Assembly: GCA_003313425.1 (NCBI GenBank)
Contig: NHZP01000056.1
Coordinates: forward strand, 1-64,000
Origin: Pseudopyrenochaeta lycopersici
Lineage: Eukaryota > Ascomycota > Dothideomycetes > Pleosporales > Pseudopyrenochaetaceae
DNA length: 64,000 bases
Reading direction: 5' to 3'
Shown: piece after piece, positions 32,412 through 42,947 of the stretch
Layout of the letters: every line of letters begins with the position of its first letter
Numbering within the stretch: the stretch's first letter is position 1
Program-made: the position numbers and the translations under genes
The notes under the pieces: model-generated
Database searches by the model: none
The model's input: the letters and a program-made list of their open reading frames with translations, nothing else
Told to the model about the DNA's origin: nothing

Positions 32412-34393
32412 TTAATATATCCCCCGATTGTACTCAGCGGACCCAATATCCTTTGGCTTGAAAGACTGCGGATTCGCAAAAATATCCTTCGGGTCATACT
32501 TCTGCTTAACATCCGCGACCCTTCCTGCCGGGCCTTGCCCAAAGTAGGTAAAATGGGCCTGCTTGCGCGAAAAAGCCGGGTCGACGAACGGCGCAAAGGC
32601 CTTAAATCCGCCAACCGACCCTTGCCTCAGGCGGTAGACCCACATAGTGAGCTCGAAGATGAACTTTTGCATACCGCTCGGGTCCTTGGTCGTGTTGCCG
32701 TCGTGCTGGATGATCCAGAGGGTGTCGCGGTTGGCCACCGCGCTGGTCCTATCGCTAGCCTTTGCGATGACGCTGCCGGCTCCACCCATTAGGCGGAATG
32801 TGAAGACGAATTGGTCAGGGAATTGTTTTGCGCCGTCAATGACGCGGGAAAAGTAATTTTTCATGTTTGATTCGGACAGTGGCTCTTTTTCCGGGATGAG
32901 GAGGCTCTTTGCGTAAAAGTTGCTCTTCACGTTCTTGGCGTTGGCGGGCTGTTTGACGGTTGTTCGGCCTGCGATGGTCGACAGGGCCTTTGCGTATGTA
33001 AGGTTTTCGATATCTGGCTTTGAAATCCCGGTTGCCTTCTGGAGACAGGTATTGATCTTGCTAAACTGGTCCTTGGTTCCGTAGTAGTATCCGGCGATGC
33101 GATAGCTTTTGGGCGCGATTCGAACAGTGAGACCAAGGTTCTTGTCGGTGACTTTTGAATCCCGAACACATTTTTGGGTCTCGATAAACGCTTTAGCCAT
33201 CTTTGTGCTGTCTCCGAATATCTTGTTCAAATCGAAGGTGAAGTGAACAACATTCGGGGGGGCCGGCTCAGTCTTGATGTAGATCTTGGTGACAACACCG
33301 AGCGAATCTGCTGCACCTCTCAAAGCCTGTTACATGAATTAGTCAATGGATCGCAGCATCATGATTATAACCATTTATTTACCCAATACAGCTCAGACTC
33401 AGTATTTCGATCAACGTGTCGTTCCTTCCCGTCGGCAGTAACAACATCGAGTGCTGTGATCGCATCGGTTGACAAGCCCCACATTCGGGATGTATATCCA
33501 AATCCACCATGGAGGGAGTGTCCGGCGAGCCCGACAGCTGGGCAATCACCATGGCTGATAGATTGTCCATTTTTTAGCAGAGCCAAGGCCAGATTGCCTG
33601 TGTAGAATGATAATCAGCACTATTATTCTAATGTACCAGCAATCAACTTACCTAGACGTATCCCACCCCCTACCGCAGCGGTGCGATCCTTGTATGCAAC
33701 TGAACCCATGTCCCTCAAATCAATGACGATGCCGCCCTTCTCTGGTCGTGAGCTATATCCGGCGTAGGAATGGCCTCCAGCCCTTGCCTGGACTGAGATG
33801 CCGATCTTTGATGCACAGTTGACGGCTTTCTGCACATCAGATGATTTCTTGGCCATAACGACGAAATCGGCCGTGCCCTTTACGCGTTCGTTGTATGGCG
33901 TCGAATATTCTTCCCAGACAGCTCGAGCGTCTGCCGAGGAGTAAAACTTGAGTTTTTCATCTTCGAGACACTTCTTGGCTGCAGCATGGTACTTAGCGGG
34001 CAGCTCTCTCTTGCTTATGGAACCATTTGCAGGTGGTGCTTCAAGCCCTGCTGCATCAGGGATTACAGGAAGTTCTACAGGTGGTGCTGCAGGGCCCGCG
34101 GTGTTCCAGTATCCGCCAGAGACTGACTCCATCATGGCGAATTGGCTTTTATCGGCTTCCTTCTTGGACTGATCTTGTAGGAAGTCTCCGATGTCGATTT
34201 TCGGGGTCTTGAAAAGATCTTGCAGCGGCACTAACGACACATCAACTATTTCTGCACCTTTGGGTACCGGAGGGGGCTGCGTCGGAGGAGGAGGAGCTAC
34301 TGAGTCTGGAACAGGTGATGGGAGAGCTGGAATGGCTAGTGCGGTCCCTAGTAAAGGAGTGATGAACAGTAGGTGTACGATTGAGGTAGCCAT
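32412..34393 (-). CDS. Secreted FAD-linked oxidase (PCMH/BBE type), intact
   Basis: Three exons: 34393-33652, 33597-33383, 33326-32412; introns of 54 and 56 nt with GTAAGT/GTAAAT donors and CAG acceptors. Product 623 residues. Signal peptide MATSIVHLLFITPLLGTALA, then a Pro-rich propeptide and a Kex2-like KR at residues 128-129. The FAD-binding domain shows RAGGHSYAGYSS (His for covalent FAD) and GDCPAVGLAGHSLHGGFGY (Cys, the second covalent FAD link in berberine-bridge-type oxidases). The C-terminal BBE-type region ends YDPKDIFANPQSF. It probably oxidises a sugar or secondary metabolite outside the cell; the substrate cannot be read from sequence. Start chosen at MATSIV because an upstream in-frame Met lies before a less hydrophobic stretch. 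Confidence 0.93.
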
Positions 34394-35088
34394 CTGCTTG
34401 GAATAAATCAACAAAGTGAGTGTGATGCTAAAGATAAGCGACAGTAGTACTATGAAAAGCTAAACGAATGTGTAGATGAACGAGTGAGTGAGTGGGTGGA
34501 GGACGGAAAACATGCGAAGAAGGCCAAATATATAGGGCTTGATCAAAATTCAATATTCCTCACCATCTCCTATTACATCATAATACACTTGGGTCGGCTT
34601 TATTGCAACCTAAATTATGATAAAAGGCTTTATTTGGGCTACCTAGTATGAAACATAAACGGGTTATCCAATCCACACTAGATCCGTCCATTTTCATACT
34701 GGAGCTACTCTGAGTCCGTGTTATGTTTAGACACACTCAATGCATATGCGTCGCGACAGGGTATGTTACGCTTGGATCACCTAATGGCTAGTGCTACTTA
34801 TGACCACCGACTGAGTATCCGAGGGCTCTTGAACCCCTAGAAATAGGCTTTGGCAAAGGTGGAAAAAAGGACGTCAATATAGATATGAAGTGAATGCGCA
34901 AAACAAGAGTGTAGAGCAAGATCTATTAGTAGCAACCAAGTAAATTTACGCATCTACAGAAGGCAAAGGTTGCTGTCTTTTTTTCCGATTTGTGTTGCGG
35001 TGGAGCACACGACGATCTGCCGCGCCCTGCGCAACAGCTTCCCTGTTTCAAGGCTGTCGCATTACAGCCGAACGTACCTCCAGCCTTA
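34394..35088. promoter_or_regulatory. Upstream region of FAD oxidase 1
   Basis: No gene. A GAGTGAGTGAGTGGGTGG stretch (about 34480-34500) lies roughly 100 bases before the start codon; on the gene strand this is a CACTCACTCACT pyrimidine-rich leader. The rest, up to element F, is unremarkable. Confidence 0.4.
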
Positions 35089-35107
35089 ACGTGTTCCACC
35101 ACCTGAT

Positions 35108-36544
35108 CACGCGGGCGCCAAAAAAGGCCGCACCGCGCGTCCGCGCCCCACCAAAATTGAAACTGAGTGCTCCGTCACCCAACTTTGAAGCCACACCACC
35201 AACGCTACATAAATTATTTTTACTTGTCCTCTTCATGGCAGACTGGGATAACCGTGATCCTCATGATACGCCTACAAAAAGCCGGGTTCAGGGGGCGATT
35301 GAGTACATGGAGGCCCGTGGTATCCCTCACTCAAAAGCAGACGTGTTCAGATTCAACAAAGTCTCCAAACGACAAGGCTGGGCTATGATCTCACCAGGCA
35401 GCGTTGACAGAAGACACCATAGAAGTGAGGCAGGTGAGCGCCGTGGTAGGCCCTCACTTATCTCGAACGAGCAGCTTAAGGAAATGGATAGGATTATAAA
35501 AGAGGTTGGGTTTGAAGCAAGGAAGCTGACATGGCTTGAGCTAGGCTTTGAGGCTGGTGTTGAAGGGGTCTCAGCACGTACTATCTCTCGTGCGATGGGC
35601 AATACTATGAGTTACTCTAAGTGCATTGCATGCCAGAAGAGGTGGGTGAATGATAGCACAGCCTGTGCTAGAAAGTCCTGGGCCACTACTATGCTACAAC
35701 GCTATCCTGATGCTGAAGACTGGCATCGTGTTAGGTTCTCTGATGAGGTGCACTGGGCTCTTAGTCCTCAAGGCAGCATATACATCATCCGCAAGCCAGG
35801 AGAGCGCTACTGCAGTGAGTGTATTCAGCAGCGAGATGAGAGAGATGATCATGAGCGCAACCTCAAGAGAGTACATGCTTGGGCTGCTATTGGCTATGAC
35901 TTTAAGTCAGCTCTTACCTTCTACGACATCCCAAGCAATACTAATGGCAAAATGACGCAACGCGCCTATATTGATCAGGTACTTGAGCCTGTGGTTAAGC
36001 CCTGGCTTGAACGAGGAGACAACTTTGTACTTGAGGAGGATGGCGACTCAGGCCATGGCCCAAGCAAAAACAACATAGTAAGGCAGTGGAAAGATTGCTA
36101 TGGGCTCAAGAGCTACTTCAACTGTCACTCTAGTCCTGACCTAGCTCCTATAGAAAACTGCTGGCAACCACCTAAGCAGTACGTTAAGAAATTTCCACAC
36201 TGGGATGAGGGAGATACACGTGAGCTTGCTCTTGAGGGCTGGGAGAAGATAGGACAAGGCTTCATCAATAAGCGTGTCAATTCTATGCCAAATAGGCTGA
36301 GAGATTGCATTGCAATGGATGGTCAAATGACTGGTTGGTAACCTCGCGCAAGAGCGCTCTGTTTTGACAGCTGCAACACCAAGAAACGATAGACATAGCT
36401 AAATCTACTACCTCACCTTGTGAGCAACCCAGCTTGTTGCAATCTACTTGAAAAATGCTCAATTGACCTCCTCTCCATAGTAATTTGTGTGTGTTGGGGG
36501 ACGCCAAGGCATTTTGCGGTGCGGCCTTTTTTGGCGCCCGCGTG
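35108..36544 (+). mobile_element. Tc1/mariner-like element with intact transposase, nested in F
   Basis: Inverted tips of 29 bp, CACGCGGGCGCCAAAAAAGG then CCGCACCGC, at 35108-35136 and 36516-36544. The pentamer CTGAT flanks both sides (35103-35107 and 36545-36549) and reads as the target duplication. No TA duplication is visible, unlike standard Tc1/mariner insertions. Confidence 0.8.
35235..36341 (+). CDS. Tc1-like (DDE_3-type) transposase, intact ORF
   Basis: 368 residues starting MADWDNRDPHDTPTKSRV. The open frame extends upstream to 34992, but that part runs through the element end and flanking DNA, so I take the internal Met. N-terminal HTH (RVQGAIEYMEARGIPHSKADV) and a second DNA-binding part (TWLELGFEAGVEGVSARTIS). 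Catalytic triad candidates: RFSDEVHWAL (Asp), VLEEDGDSGHGPSKNN (Asp), SPDLAPIENCW (Glu). These match fungal Tan1/Ant1-like transposases. No stop, frameshift or RIP-type lesion, so this element could be active or very recent. Confidence 0.92.
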   Translation: MADWDNRDPHDTPTKSRVQGAIEYMEARGIPHSKADVFRFNKVSKRQGWAMISPGSVDRRHHRSEAGERRGRPSLISNEQLKEMDRIIKEVGFEARKLTWLELGFEAGVEGVSARTISRAMGNTMSYSKCIACQKRWVNDSTACARKSWATTMLQRYPDAEDWHRVRFSDEVHWALSPQGSIYIIRKPGERYCSECIQQRDERDDHERNLKRVHAWAAIGYDFKSALTFYDIPSNTNGKMTQRAYIDQVLEPVVKPWLERGDNFVLEEDGDSGHGPSKNNIVRQWKDCYGLKSYFNCHSSPDLAPIENCWQPPKQYVKKFPHWDEGDTRELALEGWEKIGQGFINKRVNSMPNRLRDCIAMDGQMTGW

Positions 36545-36691
36545 CTGATGCACGTCCCCACCTGATGCACGCGCAACACCATGCAACCAACAAAATAATT
36601 GAAGCTGTACAGCCACCAACAATAGCTATTATTTCGAGATTTTTTAGAGTCACAATCTAACGACTATATAGAAGATTCGGGCAGTCTTATA

Positions 36692-38551
36692 TTACGTAAT
36701 AAATCGTTGTGGCGGTCGAATAGTTCGCCCAGAGCGAGAGCTTGCATGAGCAGCTGCGTCAACCTCAGCAGGATCCTCATCAACCACAACAGCCTCTGAA
36801 GCTTCAATAAGCTTGAGGCTTCGTCTCTTGCCTAATTTGAACAATTTGAGGTCGCTATTAAGCTGTTTTTGAAGCTCACGAGCGACCTTTTGCTCCTCGC
36901 GATAGGCAGCTTTCTGAAGCTTCAAATGCTCACGCTCTTCCTTGGCTGTAACCCTCATCAATCGCCTCTGTTCAAGCTGCTCGGCCTTAAGAAGTTTCTG
37001 TTGCTTTCGTAGCTGGATAGCCTCACTTTTTTGGTGCTGGAGCTCCTCATTTTCATGGTCCTTCTGCTCCTGCCGTATACGAGCTTCTTGAATCTTCTTA
37101 GGTGACCAGAAAACAGCCCCACCATGGTTTTCCTTTGGAGCTTGAAGCAGTAGAGCTTTGCCACGCTTGCGACGCTTCTTCTCATTGATGAGGGCCTCTC
37201 GAAGCTGCTCATTTTCGTGTTGAAGTAAGGTATTTTGGACTGACATTGTGTGGAGCGCTCGGCTAAGCTTCTGTGCCTTCGAATTGTATATATCCTCAAC
37301 AGCACGCTGTAGCAATAGCTCAATCTTTCTCCAATCGCTAGCGCTGAGTACAGAGGAGCTGCTGCTGCTCGAGGATGGCCGCTCATTGCGCGGTGTTGCA
37401 GAATTGAACCTTTTGAGTATAACGTTTGGATCAAAAGGTGAGAGCCCTGTGACCTCAAACGCCTTCAAAATCCTTGTTTTAGTGAACGCTGAGTCCCAGG
37501 CACTATAGAATAACTTGAAGAAATCGCGTTTTGTAATCGAGATAAATCCTTGAGCTTTGTGCATAAAGATATCGAGTTCATCGCGGTAGGCAGCTGCGAG
37601 AGGAGCGAAGAGGCACACATCGAGCGGCTGAAGCGTATGCGTTGAATGAGGAGGTAGTACAGCGAGGAGGATCTTGTTGTTGTCGCAAAAATCTATAAAA
37701 TCCATAGTTACGTGAGATCCGTGGCCATCGAGGATGAGCAGCCGCCACGAGCTGCGCGCCTTAGCTTTAGTCTCGCGATTGAAGACTTGTTTGAGCCAGC
37801 TTAGGCCAATATCGTTGCTTGTCCATACACTTGATGATGAGGTAAAGAAGGCTTCGTGTTGTGCAGCCTTAAAATCCTGTAACTAGGTATCTTGTATAGC
37901 ACCAGAGGCAGCCTGGTAGATGAGCGCTGGCGAAAGAGCTGTACCATCAGCACAGATGCAAGCTATAGTAGTAATCCACTCGCGATTACTATCCTGGATG
38001 ATATGCCTCAGTTTTCCTGACTCATACATGCTCCTAGAAAACACCCCCTTACTCTTAGAGAGCACACCAATGAGGCAGCCTTTCTCATCCATATTGTACA
38101 TATAGCGACTATTAATGCTATATTCCTTAATTTTCTGCTTTAGTAGCTTAAAGTAGAGGCTGTACTTGAAGGCAGAATCAGCTTTGAAGCGGTTACGATC
38201 GAGGGTGGATGCCTAGTGAGATATGCGCTCGATGTTATGCCGTGCGACAAAGCGGTCAACCCAGTTTTTGCCTGCTGGCTTTCTAGCGATTTGGGATGCG
38301 AAATTTCGAATCATGGGCTTTGAAGGAGGTAATCCGCGTCTGCAAAGCTTATGAATATACTCTATAAGCTCAGCTTCTTGTGTAGTGTTGAGTAACTTAC
38401 TGTTATTGATTTTAGATGCATTACTCTAAGTAACACCTCTATGACGGCGCGACAGCGTTGACCGGTTAACACCATACTTTTTTGCAATATCCGCGTAACA
38501 GAATGATTCTCCAAGCTTCAAGGATTGCAGCGCAGCAAGCGCATCCTCCAT
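36692..38551 (-). pseudogene. Pogo-like transposase of element F, three stops
   Basis: One frame of 620 codons from MEDALAALQSLKLGESF to PPQRFIT. N-terminal HTH of the psq type (YADIAKKYGVNRSTLSRRHRG), then LPPSKPMIRNFASQIA and WVDRFVARH, then the DDE core: MYNMDEKGCLIG (Asp), LLILDGHGSHVT (Asp), HSTHTLQPLDVCLFAPL. The C terminus is long, Ser-rich then Lys/Glu-rich coiled coil, ending RSGRTIRPPQRF, with no zinc knuckle (unlike A, B, D and E). Three TAG stops, near 38430, 38215 and 37883, each explainable by CAG or TGG to TAG. F2 at 6095 is a fragment of the same family. Confidence 0.9.
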
Positions 38552-38962
38552 ATCGTTAATATTCGTGGTGTTGTTATACGTTGAAGTTTTGATGAAATTT
38601 GGTGTTCGCGTGCATCAGGTGGTGGAACACGTTACCGAGGTGGACGGCGTAACGAGCCAGACGGCGTAACGAGCCACTTTTCCCTAGTAAATCTGCCGAA
38701 ATCTTATCTCTATTTCTATTTTTCTAGCTTCTTTTAATACATAAAAAGAAAAAGTCTTAATATTAAAAATATATTTTAAAAGTAGCTTTATAAATCTAGT
38801 TAATTATAATATTAAAAATAAATTATTTAAAAAATATACTAATTTTTAATAAAAATAAATAATATATTTTATAAATTTTTTTTAATATAGCTTTAAAGCT
38901 TATATTATAGATTCTTAGTTTTAAATAACTAAGTAAATATATAGATTATCTATAATAATATA

Positions 38963-40808
38963 ACGTGAGCGGCAAGCGAAACGCCCAGGTAAGCGAAACG
39001 CCCACTCTTGCCAAGACCACACCTCCTTCTACCTTCAACTGCAATGTCTCAACAACTTAATATTGAATTACTCCCTTGTGAGGATAGAATTATCTTAGCT
39101 ATCCAAGCAATGAAAAAAGACGCGACATTAAGTGATCGACGAGCTGCAGCAGTCTACAACGTTCCTAGAAGGACTCTCCGCGACCGACGCGCTGGAAAGC
39201 TTTCACGACGCGACAGCCAACCTAACTCGTCAAAGCTTAACAGGCACGAGGAAGACGCGATTATCCAATATATAAGGAAGCTAGACGCGCGAGGATTTGC
39301 CCCTACACTGTCTTATCTCCGTGAGATAGCGAATCAGTTGCTAGCTGCTCGTGGTAGTGGCCAGGTGGGAGAAAAATGGGCCAGAAACTTCGTCTCTCGT
39401 AAGCCTGAGATTAAATCCCAACTAAGTAGGCCACGCGACTACCAGAGAGTCCTATGCAGCGATCCAGCTGTTATTAGCCCCTGGTTTGACCTTGTACGCA
39501 ACATCAAAGCCAAGTACGGCGTCCTAGATGAAGATACCTATAACTTTGACGAGACTGGCTTTACCATGGGCGTAGGAGGGTCCGTCAAGGTGGTAACTGC
39601 GTCTGAGAGACGTACTCGACCACTGGGGATACAACCTGGCAACCGCGAGTGGGTGACGTTGATTGCTGGTATCAACGCTATGGGCTGGACAATTCCACCC
39701 TTCATTATCTTCAAAGCCAAGAACCACGACAAGTCCTGGTTGCCTGATCTATCTAAGGGCTGGCGTATAGGCCTTAGTAAGAACGGCTGGACCAACAACG
39801 AACTTGGTCTAGCCTGGCTACAGCACTTTATCCAGCATACAGCAGCCCGGACAGTAGGCAGTCACCGGCTACTAGTAATTGATGGCCACGAGAGCCATAA
39901 TTCACTTGCCTTCCAGGATCTATGTGAGGAGAACAAGATAATTACCCTCTGTATGCCTTCCTATTCATCCCATATCCTGCAGCCGCTTGATGTGGGCTGC
40001 TTTGCGCTATTGAAGCAGGCATACCGGCGAGAGATTAGGGTCTTGGCAGACAGTCACATCACCCACATTGACAAAAAAGCATTCCTAGCTTCCTTTAAGG
40101 AGGTATTCGAGACCTCGTTCTCACAGCAGAATATTCTATCTAGCTTCCAAGCAACTGGCCTAGTCCCACACAGCCCAGAGGTGGTGCTATCAAAGCTTGA
40201 GGTGAAGCCTCGCACGCCGACACCACCTCTACCAGGGCCCACCCCCTGGCACCCCAAAACACCCAGCAACGCCTGGGAGATAGAGGCTTAAACAACACTA
40301 ATTATGAAGAGGATTCGTGACCATAAGAGTTCCTCTCCTGATTCTATTATTGAGATGGTGTTACAAGTTAAAAAGGGATCAACATTAAAGGTACACTCAC
40401 ACACGTTGCTGGAAGCTAGAGTAGCTAGTCTTGAGCAGGCAAATAGAGCTGCTTCTGAGCGGAAAAAGCGTAAGAAAAAGCGGATCCAGCAGGGAGGGAC
40501 CCTATCAAAGGAGGAGGGAGAGGACTTAATGACTCAGAGGGACGTTGATGCCCAACTTGAGGTGGAGAGGCGTGCGGAGAGGGCTCAAACAGGTGCTAGT
40601 ACAAGGGGTATCCGACGCTGTAAAACTTGTGGAGAGGCAGGACACAATAAGCGCACGTGTAAGAAAGATATAGTAGAAGTAGAGGATTAATTTAAGCTAC
40701 TATAAGCTGTAGTAGCTTTTTGTAGGATTAAGTTGTTAACGTGCAAAGTTGTAAAGCTTGGTGGGGTGGGCGTTTCGCTTACCTGGGCGTTTCGCTTGCC
40801 GCTCACGT
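38963..40808 (+). mobile_element. Fot1/pogo-like DNA transposon D, inserted in C
   Basis: 43-bp terminal inverted repeats starting ACGTGAGCGGCAAGCG (38963-39005 and 40766-40808). TA duplication at 38961-38962 and 40809-40810. AAGCGAAACGCCCA occurs twice with a 17-bp period in each repeat. Length 1846 bp, one gene. Confidence 0.96.
39044..40690 (+). pseudogene. Fot1/pogo-like transposase of element D, one stop codon
   Basis: Start MSQQLNIELLPCEDRIILAI; an upstream Met in the same frame lies in the terminal repeat region. HTH (RAAAVYNVPRRTLRDRR), second binding region (FAPTLSYLREIANQLLAARG), DDE core YNFDETGFTMG (Asp), LLVIDGHESH (Asp), YSSHILQPLDVGCFALLK. One in-frame TAA at 40289-40291: the homologues read EAQSTLIRNRV (A) and SQSKLIRES (B) here, so a single Gln codon CAA became TAA. 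The frame then continues in phase to 40690 with the basic region and zinc knuckle CKTCGEAGHNKRTC. Otherwise intact. Confidence 0.94.
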
Positions 40809-40932
40809 TATAACTTTACTATATATAGGCTAAAAATAAAATTAAAAATTAAAAGATTTAAGTAACGTCAAGCACCACCGAACCCACCACCCCACCGAAC
40901 CCACCGAAAATGCTTGGCGCTACCAACTCAGC

Positions 40933-42630
40933 TCATTCATCATTAGAACTATCACTATCAACAAGACTAGCTGTGCAATAAGTGCTTGCCTCTGACTCTT
41001 CTGAATCGTCTGGACGTTTTCTACATGTTGTTTTGTTGTGGCCAGTCTCTCCACAGTTCCCACAGCGCCGAGCAGCTCGTTGAGGCCCTACTCGATCGTC
41101 CTGTGTACGCGCCTTTTTTACTGGATTATTACTCAACGATCCAGTAATACTTAACTCTGCTCTAGCCCCATACTCTAACGTACCTCCCTTCTAGATCTGC
41201 TTCCTTTTACGCGATTTCCGTGCAGTTTGCACTGCCGATTGCTCTTTAAGCTCCCTAATACGGGAAGCTTGAAGGTTAAACTGAACCAACAGACTATCAC
41301 CGCCTCTGACAAGCTGCTTATACGCCTCCTGAGCTGTACTAGGCGATCGAGTAAATTTACTTAATACTAGCTTTGATTGAGAGCTAAATTCGAACGAATT
41401 GCTTGGAGTCTTTGATTGCTACGGCGTCTCTAGTGGTGGGGCTTGAGGCGGGGTACGGGTACGTACATTGAGGCGATCAATCACTCGATCAGGGTCTATA
41501 GGAATAAGTCCTGACGCCTTAAAGGCTGCTTTGCAGTTAACCTCTGTAAAAACGCGTTCGTACGCGTCTTTAAAGGCTGGTAGAAAGCCTTCCTTGCTGA
41601 TATGGAAGACGCGGTTCCGTGCCAAGTCTCTAACGCGTTGACCGTATATGCGCTTTAGAGGGGAGAAACAAACTATATTAAGCGGCTGAAGGATGTGTGA
41701 CGAGTGTGACGGCATACAGAGCGTAAGGATCTTGTTGTTAAGGCAGTATTGCTTGAAATCCCAGCTCTGGTGGCTCTCATGGCCGTTCAAAAGGAGGAGC
41801 CTGTGTGCCCCTACCATACGCTCCTTTGTATGCTTGTCAAAGTGCTTTAACCACTTAAGACTAAGCACGTTGTTTGTCTAGCTATTATTAGAGACTGAGA
41901 CCTTCCAATTGCGCGGGATATCCACCTCCTTGTACCACGCTGAGAGGTGAACTTTCCCTTTGAGGATGAGAAAAGGTGGGGTGGAGTATCCAGTAGCGCA
42001 GATACTCGCAATAGCTGTAACCCACTCCTGATTGCCTGCCTGGACGAGCTCAGGCCGTGCACACCTTTCAGAACTAGTAACAACCTTTGATGAGCTAGCA
42101 ATTCCCATCTGAAAGCCAGTCTCATCAAAGTTGTGCACATCATCTGGGTGGACGTCGTACTGCTCCATTGTGTCCTGAACGCGTGTAAACCACGCGTTTA
42201 TCTCTTTAGGATCTTCCCTCAGTATCCTCTGACGGTCCTTTGCTCGATTAAAAGCCGTTTTAAGCTTCTCTGTACGCGCCACAAATCTCTCAGTCCAATT
42301 CTTGCCCACCTTCTCTGCACCCCGCGCTCCTAGTATGTGATCCGCCATATCCGCCACCTCTAACAGTGTAGGTGGAAAGCCTCTTGCATCGAGATCAAGA
42401 ATACACCCGACGATTGAGTGTTCTTCAGTAGTAGTAAGGATACGGCTGTTAGGTGGTGTTTCGAGTCGAAATGGTACCCCGCGGGCGCGTTCAGTAAGGG
42501 TCGGGCGCTTCACGTTAAAGGCTTTAGCAGCAGCTGTATAGGATTTAAATTGGCCAAGATTGTAACTTTGAAGAGCAAGCTGTAGTCTCCCTTCATGTTG
42601 AACTAAAAGCGCGTTGCGTTGCTCAGCCAT
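40933..42630 (-). pseudogene. Fot1/pogo-like transposase of element E, three RIP-type stops
   Basis: Start MAEQRNALLVQHEGRLQLAL. HTH (YTAAAKAFNVKRPTLTER), FPPTLLEVADMADHIL, DDE core VHNFDETGFQMG (Asp), LLLLNGHESH (Asn where the other families have Asp, itself likely a GAT/GAC to AAT/AAC change), HSSHILQPLNIVCFSPLK (Asn again for Asp). Stops: 41878 (SNNS*TNN for NNGWTNN), 41419 (LETP* for LETPW as in B) and one near 41194 (KQI* for IQQGG-type Gln). It ends with the zinc knuckle CGNCGETGHNKTTC. All lesions are G to A or C to T. Confidence 0.93.
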
Positions 42631-42691
42631 TACGCGTTGATGAGTTGTATAGTGGTCTTGGCAGATTTCGGTGGGTTCGGTGGGGTGTTAG

Positions 42692-42910
42692 TGTCAGATT
42701 GTCAGAAACAAGGTGCGTGCCCCGAAAGAGTATGCTGTTAGATCTACAGCACAGCAGCGAGGGTACGCGATACTGTATTGTAGTACAAAGCTCGGGTGTA
42801 ACCACTTGGCGCACACACACTCCATAAAAAGAGAAAAATAGGGAACAAGAATCAAGACAATCAATTCTCATCCATCCACTCTGACCAAAACATGCATTAA
42901 AATTCTGACA
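42692..42910 (+). repeat. copia-1 5' LTR
   Basis: Begins TGTCAGATTGTCAG, ends AATTCTGACA. The last bases CATGCATTAAAATTCTGACA also appear at 52485-52504 as the tail of the split 3' LTR. The next 16 bases, ATTAAGAGTCTCACTG (42911-42926), are the presumed primer-binding site. Confidence 0.96.
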
Positions 42911-42926
42911 ATTAAGAGTCTCACTG
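42911..42926 (+). promoter_or_regulatory. copia primer-binding site (same in all three copies)
   Basis: ATTAAGAGTCTCACTG directly follows the 5' LTR in copia-1 (here), copia-2 (52321-52306, minus) and copia-3 (31302-31287, minus). Its complement, CAGTGAGACTCTTAAT, looks like a tRNA anticodon arm with loop CTCTTAA (anticodon CUU, Lys) and not a tRNA 3' end ending in CCA. See findings. Confidence 0.7.
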
Positions 42927-42947
42927 ACCCTATAACAAGCGAGGACT

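Larger units (their letters stand above)
35089..38632 (-). mobile_element. Pogo-like DNA transposon F, carrying a Tc1-like insertion in its left end
   Basis: Ends ACGTGTTCCACCAC at 35089 and complement at 38632; TA duplication at 35087-35088 and 38633-38634. After the Tc1-like insertion the left repeat continues CTGATGCACGTCCCCAC and again CTGATGCACG, a 17-bp period. The right end has only one copy of this unit, as if 17 bp had been deleted between the repeats. It abuts foldback element C at the shared TA. Confidence 0.88.

Noticed and set aside
34992..35234. N-terminal extension of the Tc1-like transposase ORF
   Set aside because: It runs through the flanking DNA, the F terminal repeat and the Tc1-like tip; the internal Met at 35235 sits inside the element and starts the conserved protein.
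38635..38962. AT-rich arms as a centromere or replication origin
   Set aside because: The arms are an exact inverted pair with TA flanks and a pogo-type tip motif, so a transposon explains them.
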